From positions 186,001 to 250,000 of the forward strand of contig NZ_JAQQTD010000003.1 in assembly GCF_028561755.1 (NCBI RefSeq): 64,000 nucleotides of DNA, given 5' to 3'. Within the stretch, counting starts at the first letter, position 1. Each line of letters begins with the position of its first letter. Below the pieces are notes generated by a model, which was given only the letters and a program-made list of their open reading frames with translations, was not told the DNA's origin and made no database searches. This stretch comes from Altibacter sp. HG106. GTDB taxonomy: Bacteria > Bacteroidota > Bacteroidia > Flavobacteriales > Flavobacteriaceae. This document shows, one piece after another, positions 8,097 through 16,256 of this stretch. Position numbers and translations under genes: made by a program.

Positions 8097-8980
8097 TCGG
8101 TTTCGTTTGCTTCCCAGAAATCAAAATAGTTAAACCATTGCAGTGGATATTTTTTAAGCATGGTTTCTACACTCGTTACGTACTTTTGAAGGAGTCCCTG
8201 TGCGTCTCGGTTTTTGACCGTCGTAGTACGGGCATAGAGGTGGTAATGCTTATTGGTTTCTTTCATTACGTAGACAAAAAGCACCGGACTTTTCAGGCGA
8301 GAGGCTAACTTAAAAGGGCCTGCCGGAAAATGTGCCGGTTGTCCCAAAAGGGATGCTGTTAAAAACTTGCTCCCTTGCTGATAACGGTCTCCCGTGAGAC
8401 AGACGAGTTCGCCTCTAGACAAGGCATTATTAATCTCAAAAATGTGTGACAAATCCTCTTTAATGGTAATAAATTTGTTTTTTGAAACCGAACCCACGCT
8501 CTCTAGGTAGGCTTTAATGTCTTCGCGTTCGGCGTCTGTGGCCACTAAATTAATTTGGGACATTGAGTCGATTTCACGGAAGAACACTTCCGCAATTTCA
8601 AAATTCCCAACATGGGCACTTAACAAGATACCGCCCTTTTTTTCGTTGAGAAGTTGTTTGATATTCTCTATTCCATCAAATTCGTAGGTAAAGCTATCAC
8701 GCATCCCGGAAGAAATAGCCACTTTATCAATGATTGTTTTTCCGAAGACCAAATAATTAGCATAGACCGAACGGACACTCTTCCAATAAGAAAATTGCTG
8801 TCGATGCCTCAAATAATAAAATATGGCTTTAGTGCTTTGTAGCGAGAAAAAACAGTAGTAAAGGGCCACAAAATAGAGAAGCCCATAGGCCGCACGCACC
8901 CCGAAGGTGCGAAGTAACCAAATGAATATTTTATACCCAAGAACGGTGCCCTTGGATTTACCCTCCCAGCGAGTCTCCAT
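8093..8980 (-). CDS. LpxL/HtrB-like lysophospholipid acyltransferase
   Basis: 295-residue membrane-anchored acyltransferase. One hydrophobic segment (about 28-45) is followed by the catalytic HX4E motif HVGNFE (His123, Glu128) and a DRYQQGS block that binds the acceptor in LpxL-type enzymes. Members in aryl polyene clusters are thought to attach the ACP-bound polyene to a lipid or phenolic anchor. Here it may acylate the dialkylresorcinol, competing as a candidate with the BtrH-like protein. Its start overlaps the ACP gene by 23 bases and its stop overlaps darA, so translation of the three genes is coupled. Confidence 0.85.
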   Translation of the reverse strand: METRWEGKSKGTVLGYKIFIWLLRTFGVRAAYGLLYFVALYYCFFSLQSTKAIFYYLRHRQQFSYWKSVRSVYANYLVFGKTIIDKVAISSGMRDSFTYEFDGIENIKQLLNEKKGGILLSAHVGNFEIAEVFFREIDSMSQINLVATDAEREDIKAYLESVGSVSKNKFITIKEDLSHIFEINNALSRGELVCLTGDRYQQGSKFLTASLLGQPAHFPAGPFKLASRLKSPVLFVYVMKETNKHYHLYARTTTVKNRDAQGLLQKYVTSVETMLKKYPLQWFNYFDFWEANETE

Positions 8981-9242
8981 TGGCTGCTACGGTAGAAGTA
9001 TTGCTGGTTCTGTTATAAATAAGATCATAAAAATCTTGAAGGGAATTCACTCCGATAAAGTCCTCTCCAACTAGCTTCACTCCAAAATTTTCTTCAATGG
9101 TCACCACCAGATCCACGAAATCCAAGCTATCTAGTTCTAACGTCTCTTTTAGGTTCGCCTCGGGAGCAATATCTCCTTCATCTACCTCAAATTCATCTAC
9201 TAGAAATTCGTTAATTTTTTCAACGATTGCCTCTTTGTTCAT
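8958..9242 (-). CDS. Acyl carrier protein of the pigment pathway
   Basis: 94 residues, acidic and helical. The phosphopantetheine attachment site is LELDSLDFVDL, with Ser39 as the modified residue. The length is slightly above that of housekeeping AcpP (about 78) because of a C-terminal tail (NRTSNTSTVAANGDSLGG) that is low in charge and probably disordered. It carries the growing polyene for the two ketosynthases, FabG, the hotdog pair and the acyltransferase, all in the same operon. The tail overlaps the start of the acyltransferase gene. Confidence 0.9.
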   Translation of the reverse strand: MNKEAIVEKINEFLVDEFEVDEGDIAPEANLKETLELDSLDFVDLVVTIEENFGVKLVGEDFIGVNSLQDFYDLIYNRTSNTSTVAANGDSLGG

Positions 9243-9244
9243 AC

Positions 9245-10471
9245 CTAATCTATCCTTTTTACTATCAGTGCTGAATTCGTTCCTCCAAACCCGAAGGAAT
9301 TGGACAAAAATACATCAATTTTTTTATTTAACGTTTTTTTAACTAGGTTTAATTCAGCCGCACTTTCATCGGGTTCTTCGATGTTGATGTTAGGCGCCAG
9401 AAATTCATTTTGCATCATCAACATAGAGTAAATAACTTCACTGGCACCGGCCATCCAGCATTCATGACCCGTCATTGATTTTGTTGAGCTCACGTAGGGT
9501 TTGTGAGATCCAAAAACCGAAGCAATGGCCTTAGCTTCATTGGCATCGCCCACTGGAGTGGAAGTAGCATGCGCATTTACGTAATCCACTTTTTCTGGCG
9601 CCAATTGAGCCTGTTCCAGCGCTTTCTTCATGGCAGTGCTAGGTCCGTCTACATTAGGCGTAGAAATATGCTCTCCATTGCTGGAAAAACCGTACCCTAT
9701 AATCTCTGCCAATATGGGCGCCCCGCGTTTCACGGCCGCTTCATAACTCTCAATGATCAAGGTGGCCGCACCGCCACTAGGCACCAAACCGTCTCGAGCC
9801 GCGTCAAAAGGCCGAGAGGCTTTGGTAGGATCCTCTGTATTCATCGAAAACACCCCTAAGCCATCAAAACTTCCCATAGCCAGTTCATTGATCTCCTGGG
9901 CTCCTCCGCAAATGACGCAATCCTGCAAACCGGCTTTGATGAGTTGATACCCCATACCTATTGCATGCGACCCACTGGCGCAGGCTGCACTCACCGTAAA
10001 ATTAATTCCGGTGAGGCGAAAAATGGTCGATAGATTCATAGTCACAGTAGAGTTCATGGCTTTAAAAATGGCGCCAGACCCTACCAAAGTGGTATCCTTC
10101 TTTTCTCGAATTTTATCTACCGACTCGATTACCGATTTAGCGGTACTGTCATTTCCGTAGATCACTCCCACCTCATTCGAATCGAGAAAATCTTGATCGA
10201 TCTTGGCATTTTGAAGCGCTTCTTTAGTTGCCACGTAAGCATACGCCGCTTCCTCCCCTAGGCTTACTCGTTGTCTGCGGGAAAGATCGGCCTTCAGGTT
10301 AGGCATTTCCACCATTCCTGTAAGACACGAACGATAGCCAAACGCTTTTCGTTTTTCATCAAATTGAATACCCGAACGCCCTGCAAATAGCGATTCTTTG
10401 ACTTCTGCCAAATTCAAGCCGATGCAGGAATAAATTCCCATTCCGGTAATGACCACTCGTCGTTCTTTCAT
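9245..10471 (-). CDS. Beta-ketoacyl-ACP synthase, KAS II (FabF) type
   Basis: 408-residue condensing enzyme with the complete FabF set: Cys164 in SAACASGSHA, His301 in NAHATSTPVGD, Lys331 and His336 in KSMTGHECWMAGASE, and the FGGTNSAL C-terminal loop. Its length and motifs match housekeeping FabF, but its position between fabG and ACP in the pigment operon points to polyene chain extension. It starts 4 bases after the fabG gene and ends 2 bases before the ACP. It is probably the main elongating ketosynthase of the cluster. Confidence 0.9.
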   Translation of the reverse strand: MKERRVVITGMGIYSCIGLNLAEVKESLFAGRSGIQFDEKRKAFGYRSCLTGMVEMPNLKADLSRRQRVSLGEEAAYAYVATKEALQNAKIDQDFLDSNEVGVIYGNDSTAKSVIESVDKIREKKDTTLVGSGAIFKAMNSTVTMNLSTIFRLTGINFTVSAACASGSHAIGMGYQLIKAGLQDCVICGGAQEINELAMGSFDGLGVFSMNTEDPTKASRPFDAARDGLVPSGGAATLIIESYEAAVKRGAPILAEIIGYGFSSNGEHISTPNVDGPSTAMKKALEQAQLAPEKVDYVNAHATSTPVGDANEAKAIASVFGSHKPYVSSTKSMTGHECWMAGASEVIYSMLMMQNEFLAPNINIEEPDESAAELNLVKKTLNKKIDVFLSNSFGFGGTNSALIVKRID

Positions 10472-10475
10472 GTTC

Positions 10476-11231
10476 TTACGAATAAATTCCGCCGTTCATA
10501 TTAATAACTTCTCCTGTAATGTACGAAGCCTTTTCTGAAACCAAAAATGATACCAAATGCGCTACTTCTTCAGCCGTTCCGAAGCGCTGCATAGGGATCA
10601 TTCGTTTTAATTCTTTCTCATCGAGCTCGTCGGTCATGTCGGTACTAATGAACCCGGGCGCGACGGCATTTACCGTGATATTGCGTTTGGCTACTTCTTG
10701 TGCCAAGGCTTTCGTGGCTCCTATAATGCCCGCCTTTGCCGCTGAATAGTTGGTTTGTCCTGGGGTACCCTTGAGTCCGGAAACCGAAACCATATTAACA
10801 ATTCGACCGTATTTGTTGACCAGCATCTTTTGCATAAGGGTGTGGGTTACATTGAAGAACCCCCCCAGACTGGTATCGAGAACGCTGTGCCAATCTTCCG
10901 GTTTCATCCACATAAAGAGCCCGTCCTTGGTAATCCCGGCATTATTGACAATCACCTCGATAACCGCATCAGGATGTGCCTCAAGCCAATTATCAAGGGC
11001 TTGCGCAACGTTTTCAGCATCGCTCACATTAAAACCAAGAATTTCTCCCGACCCTCCCTGTTCTTTCACAGCCTCCAACGTTTCGTTCGCGGCGGCTTCA
11101 TTGCGGTTGTAATTAATGAGGATATGGTAATCGGTATCCTGCGCTAGTTGGATACAGATGGCGCGACCAATGCCTCGAGACCCCCCGGTTACCAACGCGT
11201 ATTTCACCGTTTTCTTTTGCTTTTTCTCCAT
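10476..11231 (-). CDS. fabG: 3-oxoacyl-ACP reductase (FabG family), pigment operon
   Basis: 251-residue classical short-chain dehydrogenase. The NADP-binding motif TGGSRGIG is at residues 15-22, NNAGI at 96-100, and the catalytic Ser149, Tyr162 and Lys166 lie in VSVSG and YSAAKAG. It should reduce the ketone formed by the ketosynthases before dehydration. This is the first gene of the uninterrupted minus-strand operon. The 154 bases upstream contain no exact TAnnTTTG box that I could find, so its promoter remains unassigned. A separate housekeeping fabG is expected elsewhere in the genome. Confidence 0.9.
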   Translation of the reverse strand: MEKKQKKTVKYALVTGGSRGIGRAICIQLAQDTDYHILINYNRNEAAANETLEAVKEQGGSGEILGFNVSDAENVAQALDNWLEAHPDAVIEVIVNNAGITKDGLFMWMKPEDWHSVLDTSLGGFFNVTHTLMQKMLVNKYGRIVNMVSVSGLKGTPGQTNYSAAKAGIIGATKALAQEVAKRNITVNAVAPGFISTDMTDELDEKELKRMIPMQRFGTAEEVAHLVSFLVSEKASYITGEVINMNGGIYS

Positions 11232-11385
11232 ACTTTCATTTCGAATTCATGATTTTTCTATTTTCTGAATGTCAACTGCGCCGCTGCGATTACTCTCGCT
11301 GCTAAATCACCCTTTTTCCTAAACAAAGGATTTTGAATCCAACACCCTTACAACCCTGGCAATTAGTAGCATGTAAACGCCCAAA

Positions 11386-12513
11386 CTATTCTGAAAACAA
11401 TTCGGCATTTTGATACCAAACACCTCCTAGTGGGTTTCCATTCTCATCTAAAAACCCCCATTCCTTTTCGTATTTCACCCGTGCAAGACCATCGATAAAG
11501 CCTTTTTGATTATCCTTCTGAAACATAGAAAATCCACCGGCCGTAATATCGTATTGCGCCGGAATCACCATCTTTCCTTCCTTATTGATAAAACCCCAAC
11601 GCTTTTTTTCTTTTACCGGTGCTAAGCCGTTATCTGCAAAAGTTTCGGCGTCTCGGTACACAAAATCGATCACCTGATTTCCTTCAGTGTCAATATACCC
11701 CCATTTTTTATCACGATAGACGGGAGCCAGGCCATTATTGAAGGCGCGTACTTTATCGAAAGTCGGCGGAATCACCCAATTTCCTTCCGCATCGATAAAG
11801 CCAACCTTCTTATCGCTGCGGGCGTAGGTTAGTTTGGAGCCCTCGTGAAAGTCCCAAATCTTATCGACCCCTGCAATAATGTTAAAATCATTTCCGTTGA
11901 GTAACCCAAAGGAATCCCCCTTGCGCGCCCATATAGCCTGATCGCTATAATCTCCTATTTCGTCGTATTCTACGGGAACTATTACTTTTCCTTTCACATC
12001 GATCATACCCCATCGATCGTTATTTCGAACACGGGCATGCCCAGAGACGAAAGGTTTAATGACATCGTAAGTGGGTTCAAGCACCACTTCGCCCCTGGTA
12101 TTTATGAGTCCGATTTTCTTTTCTATTCGGTAGAACGCTACACCATCCTCAAAATCGTAAAATTTCTCTTGAACCGGCGTTTGGAGTATGGTTCCTGAAG
12201 GATCAATATAGTTCCATTGATCATCTTTCAGCACGAGTGCGTAGCCCGACTGAAAAGATTTTACGCGATCGTAGGTTGGCTGAATAGCCCATGCTCCTTC
12301 TTTATCAATAAACCCCCATTTCTTATCGCTCATAGCAGGAGCGAGGCCTTCCGAAAAACTATCCGCTTTCTCGTATTGGGGAGCGATAACCATGTCCCCT
12401 TCGCGATTAATAAAGCCGAAACGATCGTCATGGCGAACCATGGCAAGTTCCTGAGCAAGGCTGCCGAAGATTCCAAATAATAGGGCTGCTCCTAAAAATA
12501 GTGTTGTTTTCAT
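11386..12513 (-). CDS. Secreted WG-repeat protein
   Basis: 375 residues with a signal peptide (residues 1-20, hydrophobic to SLAQ) followed by about eleven WG repeats of the form 'KWGFIDKEGxxVIxPxYDxVxxF', each 30-35 residues. Such repeats form extracellular or periplasmic all-beta structures of unknown binding function, common in Bacteroidota. It lies 72 bases downstream of the ammonia-lyase gene on the same strand and could be co-transcribed with it. No direct link to pigment chemistry is visible. Repeat quality falls off at the C-terminus (KGFIDGLARVKYEKEWGFLDENG). Confidence 0.85.
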   Translation of the reverse strand: MKTTLFLGAALLFGIFGSLAQELAMVRHDDRFGFINREGDMVIAPQYEKADSFSEGLAPAMSDKKWGFIDKEGAWAIQPTYDRVKSFQSGYALVLKDDQWNYIDPSGTILQTPVQEKFYDFEDGVAFYRIEKKIGLINTRGEVVLEPTYDVIKPFVSGHARVRNNDRWGMIDVKGKVIVPVEYDEIGDYSDQAIWARKGDSFGLLNGNDFNIIAGVDKIWDFHEGSKLTYARSDKKVGFIDAEGNWVIPPTFDKVRAFNNGLAPVYRDKKWGYIDTEGNQVIDFVYRDAETFADNGLAPVKEKKRWGFINKEGKMVIPAQYDITAGGFSMFQKDNQKGFIDGLARVKYEKEWGFLDENGNPLGGVWYQNAELFSE

Positions 12514-12585
12514 AATAGTATTGTATGGTTAGTTAGTTGTTCGCTGAAACGGATAAAATATACTTAAAATTTTGGGGACTTCCTT

Positions 12586-14112
12586 TTATATTTCAGTGTC
12601 TTGAATCAATCGTTTCACTTTTTTCAAATAGGGATACATGACAATATCCTCTGAAAAAACCGGAACGAGCGCTCGAATATCGTCGTATAACGCTTTCGTT
12701 TTAGAGGAAACCTTAGATTGTAGCTCTAAACACTCAATGGCCTGAACTACAGTAATAAGCTCAATGGACAGTACTTCAAAAGCATTATCAATCACCTTCT
12801 TTGTGGTTAACGCCGCATTGGTTCCCATACTAACAATATCCTGATTGTCATTGTTATTAGGAATACTGTGAATATACATGGGGTTCGACAGCATTTGATT
12901 CTCGGCGGTGGTAGACGTGGCCGTAAATTGCACCCCCTGCATTCCGAAGTTCAAGCCCAAGGTTCCTAAATTGACAAAAGGTGGTAAAATGTCATTGAGT
13001 TTAGAGTTCAAAAGGTAGTTTAACTGTCGTTCTGAGAGCATACTAAGCTTGGTTACAGCAATTTTAAGCTTGTCCATTTCGATGGAAACATAATCACCGT
13101 GGAAGTTTCCGCCGTGATACACCTGCTTTTTGTGCACATCTACAATAGGATTATCGTTGGCCGAATTGACCTCTTCAATTAAAATTCGCTCTACAGTTCG
13201 CAGCGTATCCAATACAGGGCCCAGCACTTGAGGGACACATCGAAGGGAATAGTATTCTTGCACTTTCTCTTCGAACACCTCTACCTCTCCTTCGTTCTTG
13301 TACAAATGATGTTCGCGTTTTCGTGTCAGCTGACTATCGGTTAAATGGGCGCGCATTCGTTCGGCAATGTCACGCTGACCCATATGTTTTTTAGATTGAT
13401 TTAGCGGTTCTGACAAGTGATCATCATAGGCCTGCACGATCTCGTTAATTGCAGAGGAAGAGGCTACCATCCAATGCAGCAAACGACGTGTGTACATTGT
13501 ATTCACAATACCAATGCCCGTCATCACCGAAGTACCATTCATCAAGGCCAATCCTTCACGCAACGCCACCTCAATAGGCGCGATACCCTCCTCTTTAAAC
13601 ACCTCCGCCGTAGGTCTTCGAACGCCTTTGTGAAAAACTTCTCCTTCCCCTATAAGGACCAGGGCCATATGTGCCAATTGCACTAAATCCCCACTGGCAC
13701 CCACACCACCGTGTTCAAATACCAAAGGGATAATATCTTTATTTAGTAAGGTGGCCATTAGTTCGATGGCTGACGGATGAATTCCCGAATGCCCTAGACT
13801 CAACGTATTGAGTCGCGCTAGCATCGCAGCTTTCACATAAGTTATCGGGATAGGGTTTCCACTTCCTGAAGAATGACTGCGGATCAAATTGTATTGTAAT
13901 TGAATTCTTTCGGCGTGAGGCACCTTGTATTGCGCCATAGGACCAAACCCGGTATTGACACCGTAGATCACTTTATTTTCTGAAAAATCCTTCAAAAAAT
14001 GAAAGCTTTCTGTCACCTTCTCGATGATCTTCTCATCAATCGAAATGGGCGATTCTTTAATAACAACTTGGTAAAAATCTTTGAGCGTAAGTTCTCCTTC
14101 AATATGGTGCAT
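12586..14112 (-). CDS. Tyrosine ammonia-lyase (HAL/PAL/TAL family)
   Basis: 508 residues. The MIO-forming Ala139-Ser140-Gly141 lies in GGVGASGDLVQ and the catalytic Tyr50 loop reads VIYGVNTGFG. The substrate-selectivity site reads IRSHSSG, and the whole chain, as I recall that sequence, closely parallels the characterised Flavobacterium johnsoniae TAL, including GTSVMTGIGIV and YHGGNFHGDY. It should deaminate L-tyrosine to p-coumarate, the flexirubin starter. ATG at 14112 is preferred to the frame start at 14220, because the first 36 residues there would run through the divergent promoter. No CoA or ACP ligase for the coumarate is in the window. Confidence 0.9.
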   Translation of the reverse strand: MHHIEGELTLKDFYQVVIKESPISIDEKIIEKVTESFHFLKDFSENKVIYGVNTGFGPMAQYKVPHAERIQLQYNLIRSHSSGSGNPIPITYVKAAMLARLNTLSLGHSGIHPSAIELMATLLNKDIIPLVFEHGGVGASGDLVQLAHMALVLIGEGEVFHKGVRRPTAEVFKEEGIAPIEVALREGLALMNGTSVMTGIGIVNTMYTRRLLHWMVASSSAINEIVQAYDDHLSEPLNQSKKHMGQRDIAERMRAHLTDSQLTRKREHHLYKNEGEVEVFEEKVQEYYSLRCVPQVLGPVLDTLRTVERILIEEVNSANDNPIVDVHKKQVYHGGNFHGDYVSIEMDKLKIAVTKLSMLSERQLNYLLNSKLNDILPPFVNLGTLGLNFGMQGVQFTATSTTAENQMLSNPMYIHSIPNNNDNQDIVSMGTNAALTTKKVIDNAFEVLSIELITVVQAIECLELQSKVSSKTKALYDDIRALVPVFSEDIVMYPYLKKVKRLIQDTEI

Positions 14113-14171
14113 CTTCAAAAAACGGTTTTTGGATGGCGCAAAATAAAAAATAATATAGGTTCTTTGAAGTG

Positions 14172-14179
14172 CAAATGTA
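14172..14179 (-). promoter_or_regulatory. -7 box of ammonia-lyase promoter
   Basis: TACATTTG on the minus strand matches the Bacteroidota -7 consensus TAnnTTTG exactly, about 60 bases before the ATG at 14112. No clear TTG was found at the -33 distance. Confidence 0.55.
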
Positions 14180-14197
14180 GAATAAATAAAGTATCTA

Positions 14198-14205
14198 TAT
14201 CTTTG
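14198..14205 (+). promoter_or_regulatory. -7 box of the halogenase-like gene promoter
   Basis: TATCTTTG on the plus strand is an exact TAnnTTTG box ending 13 bases before the ATG at 14219, so the 5' leader would be only a few bases. With the opposed box at 14172 it forms a compact divergent promoter that could co-regulate starter synthesis and ring modification. Confidence 0.55.
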
Positions 14206-14218
14206 CAGTACTGGCACC

Positions 14219-15463
14219 ATGAAAAAAACAGAAGTAGATGTATTGATTATCGGAGCCGGACCATCCGGTTCTGTAGCAGCGGCTTACCTGCATCAACAAG
14301 GATGCAAGGTGAAGGTTGTGGAGAAGAATTCTTTCCCTCGCTTTGTTATTGGGGAGAGCTTACTACCGCGTTGTATGGACCACTTTCAGGAAGTGGGATT
14401 GCTCGAACCCCTAAAAGATTTTGGGTTCGAAGAAAAACACGGAGCGCGATTTATGAAGAATGGAAATGTGTGTCATTTTGACTTCAGCAAAAAACACACA
14501 GACGGTTGGAATTGGACTTGGCAGGTGCCTCGCGCCGATTTTGATAAAGTGCTCACAGATACACTGCAAGAAAGAGGCGTGGATATTGCGTTTCAGCAAG
14601 AAGTAATTGCGGTATCTTTTGATGAAGACGGAGCTTCCCAAACCCAAGTAAAGGATGCTAACGGACAGGTGCAGGAAATTAGCGCACGTCACATCATTGA
14701 CTCTAGCGGATACGGAAGAGTACTTCCACGTCTTCTCGGCTTGGAAAAACCCTCTTCGCTGTCGGTGCATTCTTCTATGTTTACCCATGTAGTCGATACC
14801 AATAGACCTGCGGGAAAAGAAGGAACACTAATCACATTCGACGTGGTACGAGACGATTCGTGGATCTGGGTCATTCCATTTTCCAACGGCATCACCAGTC
14901 TTGGCTTTGTAGGCCCTACAGCATATTTAGAGTCATTAGACGGAAGTCCGGAAGAGCGCTGGAAAACACTATTGGAGCACTCAAGCTATTATGCCGATCG
15001 CTTTAGAGATACCCCTCCGCTTTTTGGACCCTACGAAATAAAGAATTATTCCAAGGCGGTCACAAAACTCTACGGAAAAGGCTTCGTATTAACCGGCAAT
15101 AGCGCAGAGTTTTTAGACCCGGTGTTTTCTTCGGGGGTTACCTTCGCTACAGAATCGGCGTTGCGCGCAGCAACACTGGTAGCACACGAATTGAAAGGAG
15201 AAAGAGTAGATTGGGAAAATGACTATCGCAAATATATCGAGAAAGGCGTGGGTGTTTTTAGAACCTATGTCAAAGAATGGTATACCGGAAATCTTCAGAA
15301 GATCTTCTTCCATGAAAAAGAAAATCCCGTTATCAAGCAACAAATTTGTGCCGTCTTAGCAGGATATGTCTGGGACGATACGAATCCGTTTGTGAAAAAC
15401 CACCATCGGTTGGTAAAAACTGTGGCACATATCGTGGACCTAGAAACAACGCAAGCCACGTAG
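14219..15463 (+). CDS. Flavin-dependent halogenase-like FAD monooxygenase
   Basis: 414-residue FAD enzyme. It has the dinucleotide motif GAGPSG (13-18), GESLLP (45-50), the halogenase-type Lys73 in EEKHGARF (K-x-G-x-x-F) and the WxWxIP motif WIWVIP at 215-220. A second FAD segment, TGNSAEFLDPVFSSGV, lies near 286. WxWxIP is thought to restrict monooxygenase activity in flavin halogenases, and flexirubins are often ring-chlorinated. It may therefore chlorinate or hydroxylate the coumaroyl head. It is divergent from the ammonia-lyase gene with back-to-back promoters. It could instead be a related reductase of the same superfamily; no halide specificity can be read from sequence. Confidence 0.82.
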   Translation: MKKTEVDVLIIGAGPSGSVAAAYLHQQGCKVKVVEKNSFPRFVIGESLLPRCMDHFQEVGLLEPLKDFGFEEKHGARFMKNGNVCHFDFSKKHTDGWNWTWQVPRADFDKVLTDTLQERGVDIAFQQEVIAVSFDEDGASQTQVKDANGQVQEISARHIIDSSGYGRVLPRLLGLEKPSSLSVHSSMFTHVVDTNRPAGKEGTLITFDVVRDDSWIWVIPFSNGITSLGFVGPTAYLESLDGSPEERWKTLLEHSSYYADRFRDTPPLFGPYEIKNYSKAVTKLYGKGFVLTGNSAEFLDPVFSSGVTFATESALRAATLVAHELKGERVDWENDYRKYIEKGVGVFRTYVKEWYTGNLQKIFFHEKENPVIKQQICAVLAGYVWDDTNPFVKNHHRLVKTVAHIVDLETTQAT

Positions 15464-15482
15464 CGAAAACCACATTAGCAAA

Positions 15483-15514
15483 AAACCCCGAAACCAGTAG
15501 CGGTTTCGGGGTTT
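15483..15514. terminator. Bidirectional terminator between convergent genes
   Basis: AAACCCCGAAACC and GGTTTCGGGGTTT form a perfect 13-bp stem with a 6-base loop. It sits between the convergent halogenase-like gene and the small secreted protein gene, with A and T runs on both sides. Confidence 0.9.
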
Positions 15515-15535
15515 ATTATTTGTAAAGCAATTTAC

Positions 15536-16144
15536 TTAGAATCCTTTCTTACGAATTAATTTGCCCACCGATTTACCGGTCTTAGCATATCCTTCTCCAA
15601 TACGATCTTCGTTACTGAATGTACCTCCGAAGCGGTTTCCGGGCGCATTTTTCGCAGAAATTTCGAGGAGTACATTTGAACGATTCCCACTTTCAACAAA
15701 CTTCAAATTAGTGCTTAATTTGGCTGGTTGTCGCATTACCGCGGCATTCCATCCCGGGTATACCCAAACGGTTTCCACCAACAATGTGATTTGAGCATCT
15801 GCTAGATCTTCTCCAAAATATAGCCCCTCGTCTTCTTCTAAATACCGATTCATAAGCTCTAAAAACTTTGGCTCATAAATAAGATCTCGACTTCCGATCC
15901 ACTTTTTTTCCCAGGTTTTTCCTGAACCCCTTGTTTTTTCTTCCAGTTCCGCAGAACGTTCTGCCATATACTCTTCATTACTTCGATTGTCTTTGTAGAG
16001 GGTCATATTATCGTAGATAAACTCTACATTGATCTGATCTAATCCTTCAAAGAAATCAAAATCGCCTTGTTCTACTTTTAATTTTTGTGAAATTACCATC
16101 TGAGATACCATGATGGCTGCAATAAGTAATAGTCCTTTTTTCAT
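15536..16144 (-). CDS. Secreted protein of unknown function
   Basis: 202 residues with a signal peptide (MKKGLLLIAAIMVSQMVISQ). The mature part is mixed alpha/beta with a charged block (NEEYMAERSAELEEKTRGSGKTW), a central YPGWNAAVMRQPAKL and a C-terminal GKSVGKLIRKKGF. I do not recognise a domain. ATG at 16144 is chosen because it begins the signal peptide; an upstream in-frame ATG at 16177 would add 11 residues that spoil it. The gene converges on the pigment halogenase gene across a shared terminator. It may be a periplasmic or surface protein. Confidence 0.75.
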   Translation of the reverse strand: MKKGLLLIAAIMVSQMVISQKLKVEQGDFDFFEGLDQINVEFIYDNMTLYKDNRSNEEYMAERSAELEEKTRGSGKTWEKKWIGSRDLIYEPKFLELMNRYLEEDEGLYFGEDLADAQITLLVETVWVYPGWNAAVMRQPAKLSTNLKFVESGNRSNVLLEISAKNAPGNRFGGTFSNEDRIGEGYAKTGKSVGKLIRKKGF

Positions 16145-16256
16145 CTGAGTTTTGGTTAATACGTGAGCTACAAACATAGCAATTATTCAGAAAAAGAACT
16201 TTTCATCACTGGCATCACAACAAATAGGAAGAATAAAAATTGAAGAAACAATGGGA

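Noticed and set aside
14113-14220. 36-residue extension of the ammonia-lyase
   Set aside because: Covers the divergent promoter region and has no similarity to the family start.
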